DNA from: CAIWHR01 sp963724975
GTDB taxonomy: Bacteria; Pseudomonadota; Gammaproteobacteria; Burkholderiales; Casimicrobiaceae
Assembly (NCBI GenBank): GCA_963724975.1
Contig: CAVRXB010000003.1
Span: 666,803 to 730,802 of the forward strand
Reading direction: 5' to 3'
Length of the DNA stretch: 64,000 nucleotides
Shown here: positions 55,505 to 64,000 of the stretch, one piece after another
How positions within the stretch are numbered: position 1 is the stretch's first letter
Layout of the letters: each line of letters starts with the position of its first letter
The notes under the pieces: model-generated
What the model saw: only the letters and a program-made list of their open reading frames with translations
The model's database searches: none
What the model was told of the DNA's origin: nothing
Translations under genes and position numbers: made by a program

Positions 55505-56587
55505 ATGAAACTCTCGCTCCACACCAAGCTCGACCAGCTCGCGCTCCGCCAGGACGAGCTCGACGCAATGCTCTCCGCTGAGGACGCGACGCGCGACCTC
55601 GACCGTTACCGTTCATTGACCAAGGAGCGGGCGGAAATCGCACCGGTCGTCGCGCGCTTTCGCGACTATCTCGCCGCCGAGCATGATCTCGTGACGGCCG
55701 ACGAGATTGCGCAAGATCCGGGAATGCGAGCCTTCGCCGAGGAAGAGCGGACCGCGGCGACCGAGAAGATGGCAGCGCTCGCCGCCGACCTGCAGCAAAT
55801 GTTGCTGCCGAAAGATCCGAACGACGATCGCAACGTCTTTCTCGAAATCCGCGCCGGCACGGGAGGCGACGAGTCAGCACTGTTCGCCGGCGATCTTTGC
55901 CGGATGTACGCGCGCTACGCGGAACGCAATCGCTGGGCGGTCGAGATCGTTTCGGCGTCGTCGGCCGAGCTCGGCGGCTACAAGGAGGTGATACTGCGCA
56001 TCGCCGGCCAGGGTGCGTATTCGAAGCTCAAGTTCGAGTCCGGAGGCCATCGCGTGCAGCGCGTGCCGGCAACCGAGGCGCAAGGTCGCATCCACACATC
56101 GGCATGCACGGTGGCGGTGTTGCCGGAAGCCGACGCCATCGCCGACATCACAATCAATCCGGCTGAGTTGCGCATCGACACGTTCCGCTCCTCGGGCGCC
56201 GGCGGCCAGCACGTCAACAAGACCGATTCGGCGATTCGCATCACGCACTTGCCGACCGGTATCGTCGTCGAGTGCCAGGACGATCGCTCGCAGCACCGCA
56301 ACCGCGCGCAGGCGATGGCAGTGCTCGCGTCGCGCTTGCTCGACAAGGAACGGACGGAGCGACAGGCGAAGGAAGCTGCGCACCGCAAGAGCCTCATTGG
56401 CTCGGGAGACCGCAGCGAACGCATCCGCACCTACAATTTCCCCCAAGGGCGGGTCACCGACCACCGGATCAACCTGACGCTCTACACGATAGACGAGATC
56501 ATGGATGGCGATCTCTCCGAGCTCTTGACCGCGCTCGCGCAAGAGCATCAGGCGGAGCAGCTTGCGCTTCTCTCGGGAGAGTCATGA
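55505..56587 (+). CDS. prfA: Peptide chain release factor 1
   Basis: 360 residues. It has the RF1 recognition motif PAT in RVPATEAQGRIHTSACTVAV and the catalytic GGQ in SSGAGGQHVNKTDSAI. It reads UAA and UAG stops. ATG 55505 (MKLSLHTKLD) is preceded by only a weak ribosome site. Its TGA overlaps the ATG of the next gene (ATGA). PrmC, encoded two genes later, methylates its GGQ glutamine. Confidence 0.95.
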   Translation: MKLSLHTKLDQLALRQDELDAMLSAEDATRDLDRYRSLTKERAEIAPVVARFRDYLAAEHDLVTADEIAQDPGMRAFAEEERTAATEKMAALAADLQQMLLPKDPNDDRNVFLEIRAGTGGDESALFAGDLCRMYARYAERNRWAVEIVSASSAELGGYKEVILRIAGQGAYSKLKFESGGHRVQRVPATEAQGRIHTSACTVAVLPEADAIADITINPAELRIDTFRSSGAGGQHVNKTDSAIRITHLPTGIVVECQDDRSQHRNRAQAMAVLASRLLDKERTERQAKEAAHRKSLIGSGDRSERIRTYNFPQGRVTDHRINLTLYTIDEIMDGDLSELLTALAQEHQAEQLALLSGES

Positions 56588-57111
56588 CGGCCGTTCCCGC
56601 GCCCTGGCTGCAGACGCTTCGCCTCGATTTGCGTGAGTTCGTCGCGAGCGATTTCGACGATGTCTTTCGCCTTGATCAGGATCCGCGGGTGACGCGCTAC
56701 ATCAACGGTGGCAAGCGATCGACGCGTGCGTACGTCGCGACGGTGATCCGACGCATCCCGCGGAACTATCGCCGCTATCCGGGCCTCGGAACGTGGCGCG
56801 CGTCGCGCCGTGATACCGGCGCATTCATTGGCTGGTTCAGCCTGAAATACATTCCGAGGACGGTGGAAGTCGAGGTCGGATACCGATTGCTGCATGAGGC
56901 CTGGGGCCAGGGCTTTGCGACGGAGGGCGCGCGCGAGCTCGTCCGCTACGGCTTCGGCGAACTCGGTCTCCACCGTATCATCGGCCTCACGCATCGCGAC
57001 AACGTGGCGTCGCAGCGGGTGCTGCAGAAGGCGGGCCTCGACCCTGCCGGTTTGGGCCGCTACTATAGCCAACAGTTGCGTGTGTTCGCAGCGCGCAATC
57101 CGCATCCGTGA
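56584..57111 (+). CDS. GNAT acetyltransferase (RimJ/RimL type)
   Basis: 175 residues. TLRLDLREFVASDFDDVFRLDQDP, GYRLLHEAWGQGFATEGARELVRYGF (acetyl-CoA loop) and HRIIGLTHRDNVASQRVLQKAGL match the RimJ/RimL group. The substrate is not known. It sits between prfA and prmC with ATGA and GTGA overlaps on both sides, so all three are coupled. A role near the ribosome or release factor is only suggested by place. Confidence 0.85.
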   Translation: MTAVPAPWLQTLRLDLREFVASDFDDVFRLDQDPRVTRYINGGKRSTRAYVATVIRRIPRNYRRYPGLGTWRASRRDTGAFIGWFSLKYIPRTVEVEVGYRLLHEAWGQGFATEGARELVRYGFGELGLHRIIGLTHRDNVASQRVLQKAGLDPAGLGRYYSQQLRVFAARNPHP

Positions 57112-57932
57112 CCGACGGGTTGACCATCCGCCGCGCGCTCGAGGGGAGCGCCCTCGTTCCGCTCGACGCGCAAGTCCTGCTTGCGCACGTGCTCGGAAGG
57201 GACCGCGCATGGCTCATTGCTCACGCCGGTGATGCGTTGTCGCGCGAGCAGGGCGACCGTTTCTTCGCGCTGGCGAAGCGCCGCCGAGACGGCGAGCCGG
57301 TCGCCTACTTGACGGGTGTGCGCGAATTCTGGGGATTGCCGATTGCCGTATCGACGGCAGTTTTGATCCCGAGGCCGGAGACCGAAGCGCTGGTCGAGCT
57401 GGCGCTTTCGCGCTTGCCAACGGACCGCGATCTGCGCGTGCTCGATCTCGGCACGGGCAGCGGCGCGATCGCGTTGGCGCTCGCACATGAGCGGCCGCGT
57501 GCGCGGATTGTTGCGACCGACACGTCCGCCGATGCGCTCGTGATCGCGCGCGCGAACGCGCAGCGCCTTGCGCTTTCCAACGTCGAGTTTTTCGCGGCCG
57601 ATTGGTACAGCGGCTTGCCCGCGACCCACTTCGACCTGATCGCCTCCAATCCGCCGTATGTCGAGCCCCGCGACCCTCATCTCGACGAGGGCGACGTGCG
57701 ATTCGAACCGCGGCCGGCGCTCACACCGGGGAGCAATGGTCTCGATGCGTTGCGTGCGATCGTCGGCAACGCGTGCGCGCATCTCGTACCGAGCGGCACG
57801 CTGGTGGTCGAGCATGGCTACGACCAGTCGGAGACGGTGCGTGCGCTGTTTGTCGCCGCCGGCTTCGCGGAGATCGTTATCGCCCGCGACCTCGCAGGCA
57901 TTTCTCGCGTCGTCGCAGGACGCGCGCGCTGA
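57108..57932 (+). CDS. prmC: Release factor glutamine methyltransferase PrmC
   Basis: 274 residues. N-terminal helical domain, then VLDLGTGSGAIALALA (SAM) and IASNPPYVE (NPPY active site). It methylates the GGQ glutamine of RF1 and RF2. GTG 57108 overlaps the GNAT gene's stop. The gene ends 18 bases before the convergent Ldh-family gene. Confidence 0.95.
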   Translation: MTDGLTIRRALEGSALVPLDAQVLLAHVLGRDRAWLIAHAGDALSREQGDRFFALAKRRRDGEPVAYLTGVREFWGLPIAVSTAVLIPRPETEALVELALSRLPTDRDLRVLDLGTGSGAIALALAHERPRARIVATDTSADALVIARANAQRLALSNVEFFAADWYSGLPATHFDLIASNPPYVEPRDPHLDEGDVRFEPRPALTPGSNGLDALRAIVGNACAHLVPSGTLVVEHGYDQSETVRALFVAAGFAEIVIARDLAGISRVVAGRAR

Positions 57933-57949
57933 GCGCTACCTCGTGCGCG

Positions 57950-59014
57950 TCAACGAAGGATCCGCGGCAGCGCGACCTCGAGCTTTGTCGCCCACGGTTC
58001 GAGCGCCGGCATGATCGCCGGGTAGAGCGCGACGCCCTTTGCCAATTGCTCGCGCCGCCGCTTCAATCCACCCTCGCCGGGGAGGCGCACGCGATCGACG
58101 CCAGGACGCGGCTTCGAATCGCGGGCCGCGGCCGCGACATGATCCATCTGTCGCCGAAATGCATCCAGCCCGCCGAAGGCTGCCGGATCGAGCACCTGGA
58201 CGAAAACGGTGCCGCCCCAGCCGACCGGCGGATCCGCGCGGCCGTGACCGGCGAGCCCCGCGGTCAGCGCCTCGACAACAAGGCCGAGGCCAAACCCCTT
58301 GTACCCTGCGTCGAGACCGCCGAGCGGCAGCAACGCGCCCTTCGGTTCATTGAAAAGCGGTGCGGGATCGGCGGTGGCGTTGCCCGCGGCGTCGATGAGC
58401 CACGGCCCGGGCAGCATGCGGCCCGCCTGCAGCTCCTGATTGGCGAACCCCATGCTCGTGATCGACATCGACACGTCGACCAGGATCGGGTCGCCCGAGG
58501 TGGGAAGCCCAGCGGCGATCGGGTTCGGCGTGATGATCGGCGTCAATCCGCCATGCGGGACGACCGCGGCCACGAGCGGATCCGAGCTTTCGATAATGGC
58601 GACGAGTCCGCGCTCGGCGGCGCGAATCAAATACGCGGCCAGGCACGCGATGTGATGCGAGCGGCGAATGACGACGGTCCCCGTTCCGTGCACAGCCGCC
58701 ATCGATCCCGCCGTCTCGAGCGCACGCAACGTGAGCCACGGCCCCGGCAGCCGGTGTCCGTCCCACAATTGCGCTGCCGGCCGCGAGTTGAGAATTGTGG
58801 GCGCGCCGGTCTTCGTCATGGCGCCCTTCTCGATTTCGACAAGATAGGGCGCGAGCAGCGCAAGCCCGTGCGTCGTATGACCGAGAAGGTCGGCTTCGAC
58901 CAGTACGGCGGCGACATCGTTGGCGATGGCAGGGTCCACACCCGCGCGGGCGAGAAGCTCCCCGGCGAATCCGCGCAGTGCGTCGGCGTCGAAACGGGGA
59001 GCGGGCGCTTTCAC
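57950..59014 (-). CDS. Malate/L-lactate dehydrogenase-type oxidoreductase (Ldh family)
   Basis: 354 residues. HTTHGLALLAPYL, GPWLTLRALE, VVIRRSHHIACLAAYL, LTPIITPNPIAAGLPT and GYKGFGLGLVVEALTAGL are the family features. Relatives include malate, sulfolactate, ureidoglycolate and pyrroline-carboxylate reductases acting with NAD(P). Substrate unknown. GTG 59014 is the start used. It is divergent from the glycosyltransferase gene. Confidence 0.85.
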   Translation of the reverse strand: MKAPAPRFDADALRGFAGELLARAGVDPAIANDVAAVLVEADLLGHTTHGLALLAPYLVEIEKGAMTKTGAPTILNSRPAAQLWDGHRLPGPWLTLRALETAGSMAAVHGTGTVVIRRSHHIACLAAYLIRAAERGLVAIIESSDPLVAAVVPHGGLTPIITPNPIAAGLPTSGDPILVDVSMSITSMGFANQELQAGRMLPGPWLIDAAGNATADPAPLFNEPKGALLPLGGLDAGYKGFGLGLVVEALTAGLAGHGRADPPVGWGGTVFVQVLDPAAFGGLDAFRRQMDHVAAAARDSKPRPGVDRVRLPGEGGLKRRREQLAKGVALYPAIMPALEPWATKLEVALPRILR

Positions 59015-59145
59015 GGCGAGCGGGGGCGAAACGAGGCGGGGCGGTTGACGCCGCGTAGCTATTCTTCGACGATTCTACCCGACACATCGCGGACGAGCCT
59101 CCTCGCGCCGTTCGTCGCCGCAGCCGATCCTTTAAAAACTCTCCC

Positions 59146-59988
59146 GTGCTCCCTTCGTCGCTGACCGTCAGTGTCGTCACATTCCGACCGGACACGGCGC
59201 TGCTCGAGCGCTGCCTGCGCAAGCTTGCACTCGCGATCGGTGCCGCCCGCGAAGATGGCTGCGTGAAGAGCGTGGCGGTCGCGTTGATCGACAACAGCGA
59301 GGACCGCCTTGTCGCCGACGAGGTGATCCGTTTGGGAAAGGCGCGCTTCGCCGATTCCGGCATCCAGGTAACCTATCTCCACGGGCATCTCAACATTGGT
59401 TACGGCATCGCACACAACCTGATGCTGCACGGCACGGGCGCCGACTACCAGCTCGTGCTCAATCCGGATGTCGAAGTCGCGAGCGACGGGATCGCTAACG
59501 CCATCCGCTGGCTCGACGTGCACCCGGACGTCGGCGCGGCGGCGCCGGCGGTCACGCGACCCGACGGTACGCCCGACTACCTGTGCAAACGCTACCCCGC
59601 CGTCTTCGACCTCTTACTGCGCGGGTTCGCGCCGCGCTTCGTGCGGCGGCTCTTCAAGCGACGTCTCGATCGCTACGAGCTTCGCGACTACATCGATCCG
59701 GCGAGCGAGAAGCCGGTGCTGGGACTCCCGGTGATGTCGGGCTGCTGCATGCTGGTCAAGCGCAAGGCGATCGATGCCACCGGCGGATTCGATCCGAAGT
59801 ATTTTCTCTACTTCGAGGACTACGACTGGAGCGTGCGCTTGAACAAGGTCACGCAGACGGTGTATTTGCCGTCGTTTCGCGCGGTTCATCACGGCGGTCA
59901 CGCGGCCGACAAGGGCGTCGAGCATCTCGGCTGGTTCGTGAAAAGCGGCTTCCGCTTCTACAGCAAGCACGGCTGGCGATGGTTCTGA
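59146..59988 (+). CDS. Family 2 glycosyltransferase (rhamnosyltransferase-like)
   Basis: 280 residues. LTVSVVTFRPDTALLERCL, GYGIAHNLML, YQLVLNPDVEVA and GFDPKYFLYFEDYDWSVRL are the pattern of GT2 rhamnosyl/galactosyl transferases. It adds sugars to cell-surface polysaccharide at the inner membrane. GTG 59146 is used. An epimerase gene follows after a repeat, which supports a surface-sugar role. Confidence 0.85.
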   Translation: MLPSSLTVSVVTFRPDTALLERCLRKLALAIGAAREDGCVKSVAVALIDNSEDRLVADEVIRLGKARFADSGIQVTYLHGHLNIGYGIAHNLMLHGTGADYQLVLNPDVEVASDGIANAIRWLDVHPDVGAAAPAVTRPDGTPDYLCKRYPAVFDLLLRGFAPRFVRRLFKRRLDRYELRDYIDPASEKPVLGLPVMSGCCMLVKRKAIDATGGFDPKYFLYFEDYDWSVRLNKVTQTVYLPSFRAVHHGGHAADKGVEHLGWFVKSGFRFYSKHGWRWF

Positions 59989-59997
59989 GCACCGCAG

Positions 59998-60045
59998 GGC
60001 CGCCCCGGGCGCGAATGGCTCCCCTTCCGGGGGCAGCCGAGATCC
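59998..60045. repeat. Intergenic CCCCGGGCGCGAATGGC / GGGGGCAGCC repeat
   Basis: GCCGCCCCGGGCGCGAATGG is followed by CTCCCCTTCCGGGGGCAGCC, similar in style to the repeat at 28954-28997. It abuts the start of the epimerase gene, so the true N-terminus of that gene may be altered by it. Confidence 0.5.
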
Positions 60046-60046
60046 G

Positions 60047-61006
60047 GTGGTTGTCACCGGCGCGGGTGGCTTCATCGGTCGTGCGCTAATCGCGCATTTC
60101 CGGGATACGGCACGCCCCTTTCGCGCTGTGGTCCGCGGACGGGAATCCAGCAAGCATCTCGCGCCCGGCGCTATCGCGGTGCGAGACCTGGCGACGGCTC
60201 CCGAAGCCGAGCTCGACGCGGTTGTCGCCGGTGCGAGCGCGGTCGTGCATCTCGCAGCACGCGTGCATGTCATGGAGGATACGTCGAACGACCCGGCCTC
60301 CGCGTTTCGCGTCGCCAATGCGCTCGCGACGACGCGGCTCGTGCAGGCAGCCATTCGTGCTCGTGTCGCGCGCTTCGTCTTCATGAGCACGGTCAAGGTA
60401 AACGGCGAATCGACGGAGCCCGGCCGTCCGTTCCATCCTGATGACCCCCCCGCGCCGCGCGATGCCTACGCGCGAAGCAAGCTCGAGGCCGAACGCGAGT
60501 TGTTGCGTCTCGCGGCCGGCAGCACGCTCGATCCGGTGATACTGCGTCTTCCGCTCGTGTACGGACCCGGCGTGGTAGGAAATTTCCTTGCCCTCGAAGA
60601 CGAGATCGCGCGCGGGCATGCGCTGCCGCTGGGCGCGATCCGCAATCGACGCAGCGTGCTTGGCGTCGGCAATCTCGTCGAAGCGATCGACGCGGCGCTC
60701 GACGCGCCGGTTGCGCCGCGTGGCGTGCATTTCGTCGCCGACGTCGAGAGCGTGTCGGTGCCCGACCTCACGCGCGCGATCGCCGCTTCGCTCGGCATCG
60801 ACGCGCGGCTCATCAGGATTCCCGTGCCGTTGCTGCGACTTGCGGGCTTCCTGTCCGGAAGGCGCGCGATGATCGATCGACTGACGCGCTCGCTCGAAGT
60901 CGATCCGACGTCGTTCATGGCGGCGACCGGATGGCGGCCGCGGCATTCGCTCGCGCATGGCCTGGTGGCGACGGCACGGTGGTGGCGCTTGCGTCACTCC
61001 ATCTGA
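60047..61006 (+). CDS. NAD-dependent epimerase/dehydratase (SDR extended)
   Basis: 319 residues. VVVTGAGGFIGRALIAHF binds NAD; STVKVNGE supplies the catalytic Ser/Thr position and YARSKLEAE the Tyr-x3-Lys. It resembles nucleotide-sugar 4-epimerases/reductases (WbpV/GalE-like) of O-antigen pathways. GTG 60047 sits almost against the upstream repeat and begins directly in the NAD motif; a few N-terminal residues may be missing. It follows the glycosyltransferase gene by 58 bases. Confidence 0.8.
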   Translation: MVVTGAGGFIGRALIAHFRDTARPFRAVVRGRESSKHLAPGAIAVRDLATAPEAELDAVVAGASAVVHLAARVHVMEDTSNDPASAFRVANALATTRLVQAAIRARVARFVFMSTVKVNGESTEPGRPFHPDDPPAPRDAYARSKLEAERELLRLAAGSTLDPVILRLPLVYGPGVVGNFLALEDEIARGHALPLGAIRNRRSVLGVGNLVEAIDAALDAPVAPRGVHFVADVESVSVPDLTRAIAASLGIDARLIRIPVPLLRLAGFLSGRRAMIDRLTRSLEVDPTSFMAATGWRPRHSLAHGLVATARWWRLRHSI

Positions 61007-61072
61007 GGATCGCGCGATGGCTGCCGGCGCGCGCCCCGCTATAATCGCCGCCTGTTCAATCGAGGAGGCGCG

Positions 61073-61800
61073 ATGAGCGCACGTCCTTCCGGCCGACGCT
61101 CCGACGAGCTGCGCCCACTTCGTATCACCCGCCACTACACGAAGCATGCCGAAGGCTCCGTGCTGATCGAGGCCGGAGATACGAAGGTCCTCTGCACGGC
61201 GAGCGTCGAAGAGGGCGTCCCCGGTTTCCTCAAGGGCAAGGGAGGCGGCTGGCTCACCGCGGAATACGGCATGCTGCCCGCGCGACGAACACCCGGGTGC
61301 GGCGCGAGGCGGCCGATGGCCGGCAATCGGGCCGCACGCAGGAGATCCAGCGCCTCATCGGCCGCAGCCTGCGCGCCGTCACCGATCTTTCACGGCTCGG
61401 CGAACGCACGATCAAGATCGACTGCGACGTGCTGCAGGCGGACGGCGGCACGCGTTGCGCATCGATCACCGGCGCCTGCGTTGCGCTTGCCGATGCGATT
61501 GCATGGTGCGGCGCGCGCGGGCTGATCGCCAACGATCCGCGGACCGGATTCGTCGCCGCGGTGTCGGTCGGTGTGGTCGGCGGCGTGCCAGTGCTCGATC
61601 TCGACTACGCCGAAGATTCGGGCTGCGGCACCGACATGAACGTCGTGATGACGGAAAGCGGAGGATTCGTCGAGCTCCAGGGAACCGCCGAAGGCGAGCC
61701 TTTCTCACGCAGCGAGATGGACGCGCTCGTCACGCTCGCCGACCAGGGTATCCGGGCGTTGATATCCGCGCAGCGAGCGGCGTTCACCACCGCGGCTTGA
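61073..61800 (+). CDS. rph: Ribonuclease PH, frameshifted
   Basis: Phosphate-dependent 3' tRNA exonuclease. N-part: RPLRITRHYTKHAEGSVLIEAG and GWLTAEYGMLP; C-part: REAADGRQSGRTQEIQRLIGRSLRAV and TIKIDCDVLQADGGTR. One base is missing near 61279-61281 (a C in the CCC run): the expected RATNTRVRREA becomes ARRTPGCGARR. Corrected length is about 242 residues, normal for Rph. ATG 61073 follows GAGGAGG. It precedes rdgB by 14 bases, the common rph-rdgB pair. Confidence 0.9.
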
Positions 61801-61814
61801 CCCGCGAACGCAGC

Positions 61815-62413
61815 ATGACCATTCCGCGCCTCGTCCTTGCAAGCAGCAACGAAGGAAAGCTGCGCGAGTTCCGCCGCTTGCTGGCGCCGCTTGCCATCGA
61901 TGTGATCGCGCAAAGCGAGCTTGGCATTCCGGAGGCGGACGAGCCTCACGCGACGTTCGTCGAGAATGCGCTCGCAAAAGCTCGACACCGCCGAGTGGGC
62001 ACGCCAACCTGCCGGCGCTTGCCGACGACTCCGGCTTGTGCGTGCGCGCGCTAGGCGGGGCGCCCGGCGTGCAGAGCGCGCGTTATGCCGGCGAGCCGAA
62101 ATCCGACACGCGCAACAACGCGAAGCTGATCGAATCGCTGCGGGGAGTCGCCGATCGCCGCGCGCATTACGCGTGTGTGCTGGTGCTGATGCGCCACGCC
62201 GCCGACCCCGAGCCGATCCTGGCCGACGGCGCGTGGCAGGGCACCATCGTCGATTCGCCGCGCGGTCCCGGGGGTTTCGGCTACGATCCGCACTTCGAGG
62301 ACTTGGCCACCGGCATCACCGGCGCCGAACTGCCGCTGGCGCAAAAAAACGAGCTCTCGCATCGCGGCAAGGCGATGCGCTTGCTGCTGGAGAAGCTCTG
62401 CGACGAGCGGTGA
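61815..62413 (+). CDS. rdgB: XTP/dITP pyrophosphatase RdgB, frameshifted
   Basis: It removes non-canonical purine NTPs such as XTP and dITP. N-part: LVLASSNEGKLREFRRLLAPL and EPHATFVENALAKARH; C-part: LPALADDSGLCVRALGGAPGV, then GPGGFGYDPHF and HRGKAMRLL. One base is missing between about 61983 and 61990. Corrected length is about 199 residues, as expected. ATG 61815 is used. Confidence 0.9.
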
Positions 62414-62450
62414 ATCACCGCACGATTTTTTCTGAACACGGATTCTTGCA

Positions 62451-63409
62451 ATGCCTCAGGGTTTGGATGAGCTTTCGATCGACGAAATTCGAGAGCGCTT
62501 CATCGAGACAGGACGACCGGTATCGGCGCAGGTATGAGCCGGTTGCGGCGTGACCCGCGCCAAGGCGTGCGCCACCTGTATTGCGCGCTAAACATTGAGC
62601 GCCGAGGCGCGCGCCGAGCGTCAGCGCATGGAGGCGATGCGCTATTTCGGTCAGCTGTATGAAATCCGGCGTGTGCGACATCGCAGGTGTCGACGAGGTT
62701 GGCGTCGGCCCGCTGGCCGGCCCGGTGGTGGCCGCCGCAGTGATGTTTCCACCCGAAACCGATATCGCCGGCGTCGACGACTCGAAGCGCCTGGAACCTG
62801 ACATGCGGGCGACGCTTGCGCTCGAGATTCGCGCGAAGGCGTCCGGCATCGGGATCGGGATGGCATCGGTCGCCGAAATCGATCGCATCAACATCTACCA
62901 CGCTGGGCTCCTCGCGATGCGCCGCGCCATCGAGGGATTGCCGCGGCGTCCGCAGCACGTGCTGGTCGACGCGCGCACGATTCCCGGGGTCGAGGTTCCC
63001 GCGGAACATCTTCAACAAGGGCGATGGCATCAATTTCACGATCGCCGCCGCTTCGATCATCGCGAAGACCGAGCGCGATCGGATGATGGAGGCGCTCGAT
63101 CTCGAGCATCCCGGCTATGGATTCGCCGCGCACAAGGGCTATGGCACGCCCGAACATCGCGCGGCGCTGAAACGCCTCGGGCCGTCGACCGTGCATCGGA
63201 TGTCGTTCCCGGTGATGCACGAATTGCAGGGCGAATACTCGCCGCTTTTCTACCTGCTGAAGGATCAGCTCGAAGCGGCACACTCGCGCGCGGCGTTGGA
63301 TGAGGTCGAAGCCGCGTTGCGCGCGCAGGCGGCAGAGCTCGCAGAACAGGAGTGCCGGAAGCTGCGGCTCCTGATGCTGCGGCGATGGAAGTTCGTCGGC
63401 CAGGCCTAG
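62451..63409 (+). CDS. rnhB: Ribonuclease HII with N- and C-terminal extensions, four frameshifts
   Basis: The core has AGVDEVGVGPLAGPVVAAAV (normally GxDEVGRGPLAGP; here Val replaces Arg), DDSKRL, VLVDARTIPG and SIIAKTERDRMMEA, with catalytic Asp/Glu. It removes RNA from RNA-DNA hybrids. An N-terminal extension (LSIDEIRERFIETGRP, LRRDPRQGVRHLY, RAERQRMEAMRYFGQLYE) resembles that of Firmicutes RnhB, and a C-terminal extension of about 70 residues follows. Breaks: one base missing near 62533; extra bases near 62613, 62669 and 63002. ATG 62451 is the first start but lacks a ribosome site. Confidence 0.75.
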
Positions 63410-63419
63410 CATCAGGCTG

Positions 63420-63980
63420 CTAGCGCTTCTTGCGGTGCTCCGCGACGGCCATCCGCGTCCCCAGAAAGACGTACTGCGCGCCCGACGCCACCACCGTCAC
63501 GAAGACGATCACGAAGAGCGCCGGCATCCATGCTCGAATGTCGACCCAGCCGGCCGCTATCGCCATGACCACCAGCAGCACGCCGAATTCGATGAACGTG
63601 TTCATCTTGGAAAGGCGTGTCGGCTTCATGTCGACCGGCCCGATGATCAGGCGATAGGCAAGCACGCCTGCGACGATGATGATGTCGCGCCCGATGATGG
63701 CGGCGGCCAGCCAGATCGGCAGGTGGCTTTGCCAGGCAAGCAACACCGTCGCCACGAACATGTTGATCTTGTCGGCGACGGGGTCGAGCGCTGCGCCGAG
63801 ACGGGACGCGGAGCCCAACTCGCGCGCGATATAACCGTCGACGAAGTCGCTCACCGCGGCAATCAGGAAGATCGGCAGCGCGATCGCATACTCTTCGCGG
63901 ATCGCGAAGTACGCCATGACCGGAACGAGCCCAAGGCGCACCAGCGTAATCAGATTGGGCAGGTTCCGCATGCGTTGCAT
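63420..63980 (-). CDS. pgsA: CDP-diacylglycerol-glycerol-3-phosphate 3-phosphatidyltransferase
   Basis: 186 residues, four to five hydrophobic segments. The CDP-alcohol phosphotransferase motif D-G-x2-A-R-x7-8-G-x3-D-x3-D is read in DFVDGYIARELGSASRLG followed by AALDPVADK. It makes phosphatidylglycerophosphate in the inner membrane. ATG 63980 is used; ATG 63971 gives the more usual MRNLPNLITLVR start. It converges with rnhB, 10 bases apart. Confidence 0.85.
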   Translation of the reverse strand: MQRMRNLPNLITLVRLGLVPVMAYFAIREEYAIALPIFLIAAVSDFVDGYIARELGSASRLGAALDPVADKINMFVATVLLAWQSHLPIWLAAAIIGRDIIIVAGVLAYRLIIGPVDMKPTRLSKMNTFIEFGVLLVVMAIAAGWVDIRAWMPALFVIVFVTVVASGAQYVFLGTRMAVAEHRKKR

Positions 63981-64000
63981 CCTCGCGCAGGCGCGCGCCT

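Overview
The window is GC-rich, gene-dense DNA with the gene content of a betaproteobacterium, probably Burkholderiales. This is inferred from a Bug/TctC-type binding protein without its membrane partners, a TRAP transporter, PCuAC, DUF2237 and DUF2721 proteins, CtaA, a hemA-prfA-prmC cluster, and intergenic palindromes that I recall from this order. No rRNA, CRISPR array, prophage or insertion sequence was seen. One tRNA gene, tRNA-Ala(CGC), is present.

Layout. 0-2 kb: TPR protein and HupE/UreJ-type membrane protein. 2-6 kb: a flavin hydroxylase translationally coupled to an EntE-like aryl acid:AMP ligase (an aryl-CoA hydroxylation module resembling salicylyl-CoA 5-hydroxylation), divergent from a His-tailed DMT transporter. 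6-10 kb: a TauD-type dioxygenase and a DctPQM TRAP system with an internal terminator. 10-14 kb: PCuAC copper protein and the anaerobic ribonucleotide reductase operon. The latter carries an FNR box, a NrdR box, and a glycyl-radical segment that appears to sit on its own small ORF. 14-24 kb: lytic transglycosylase with a long leader, pirin, DUF2721, a heavily frameshifted M3 peptidase, a thioredoxin-fold lipoprotein, DUF2237, a quinone oxidoreductase, dinB, ctaA and a YecA-like protein. 24-29 kb: PutA and an ornithine-cyclodeaminase-family enzyme. 29-37 kb: small stress genes, extradiol dioxygenase, GST, DoxX, LysR regulator, two cation/proton antiporters, TctC and a ModA-like protein. 37-41 kb: envelope proteins. 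41-47 kb: prfC, FMN reductase, orphan HicA-like protein, rhodanese, amidase, sialidase-fold lipoprotein, HNH protein. 47-51 kb: small secreted protein, MAPEG remnant, an unusual HELVEA/GLWW-repeat protein, tRNA-Ala. 51-64 kb: DedA-rhodanese, ridA, recG, hemA-prfA-GNAT-prmC, Ldh-type dehydrogenase, glycosyltransferase, epimerase, rph, rdgB, rnhB, pgsA.

Working together: hemA-prfA-GNAT-prmC joins heme precursor synthesis to release-factor synthesis and methylation. nrdD, the small glycyl ORF and nrdG form an oxygen-responsive dNTP module. dctP-Q-M is a solute importer. PutA plus the cyclodeaminase would route ornithine/proline to glutamate. doxX and gst diverge from a LysR gene across a clear palindrome.

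Sequence quality matters here. I count about 22 single-base frameshifts that break otherwise well-conserved genes: about 17 apparent insertions and 5 deletions. Eleven fall in the M3 peptidase gene and four in rnhB. Most likely these are consensus errors, so genes called 'frameshifted' may be intact in the organism.
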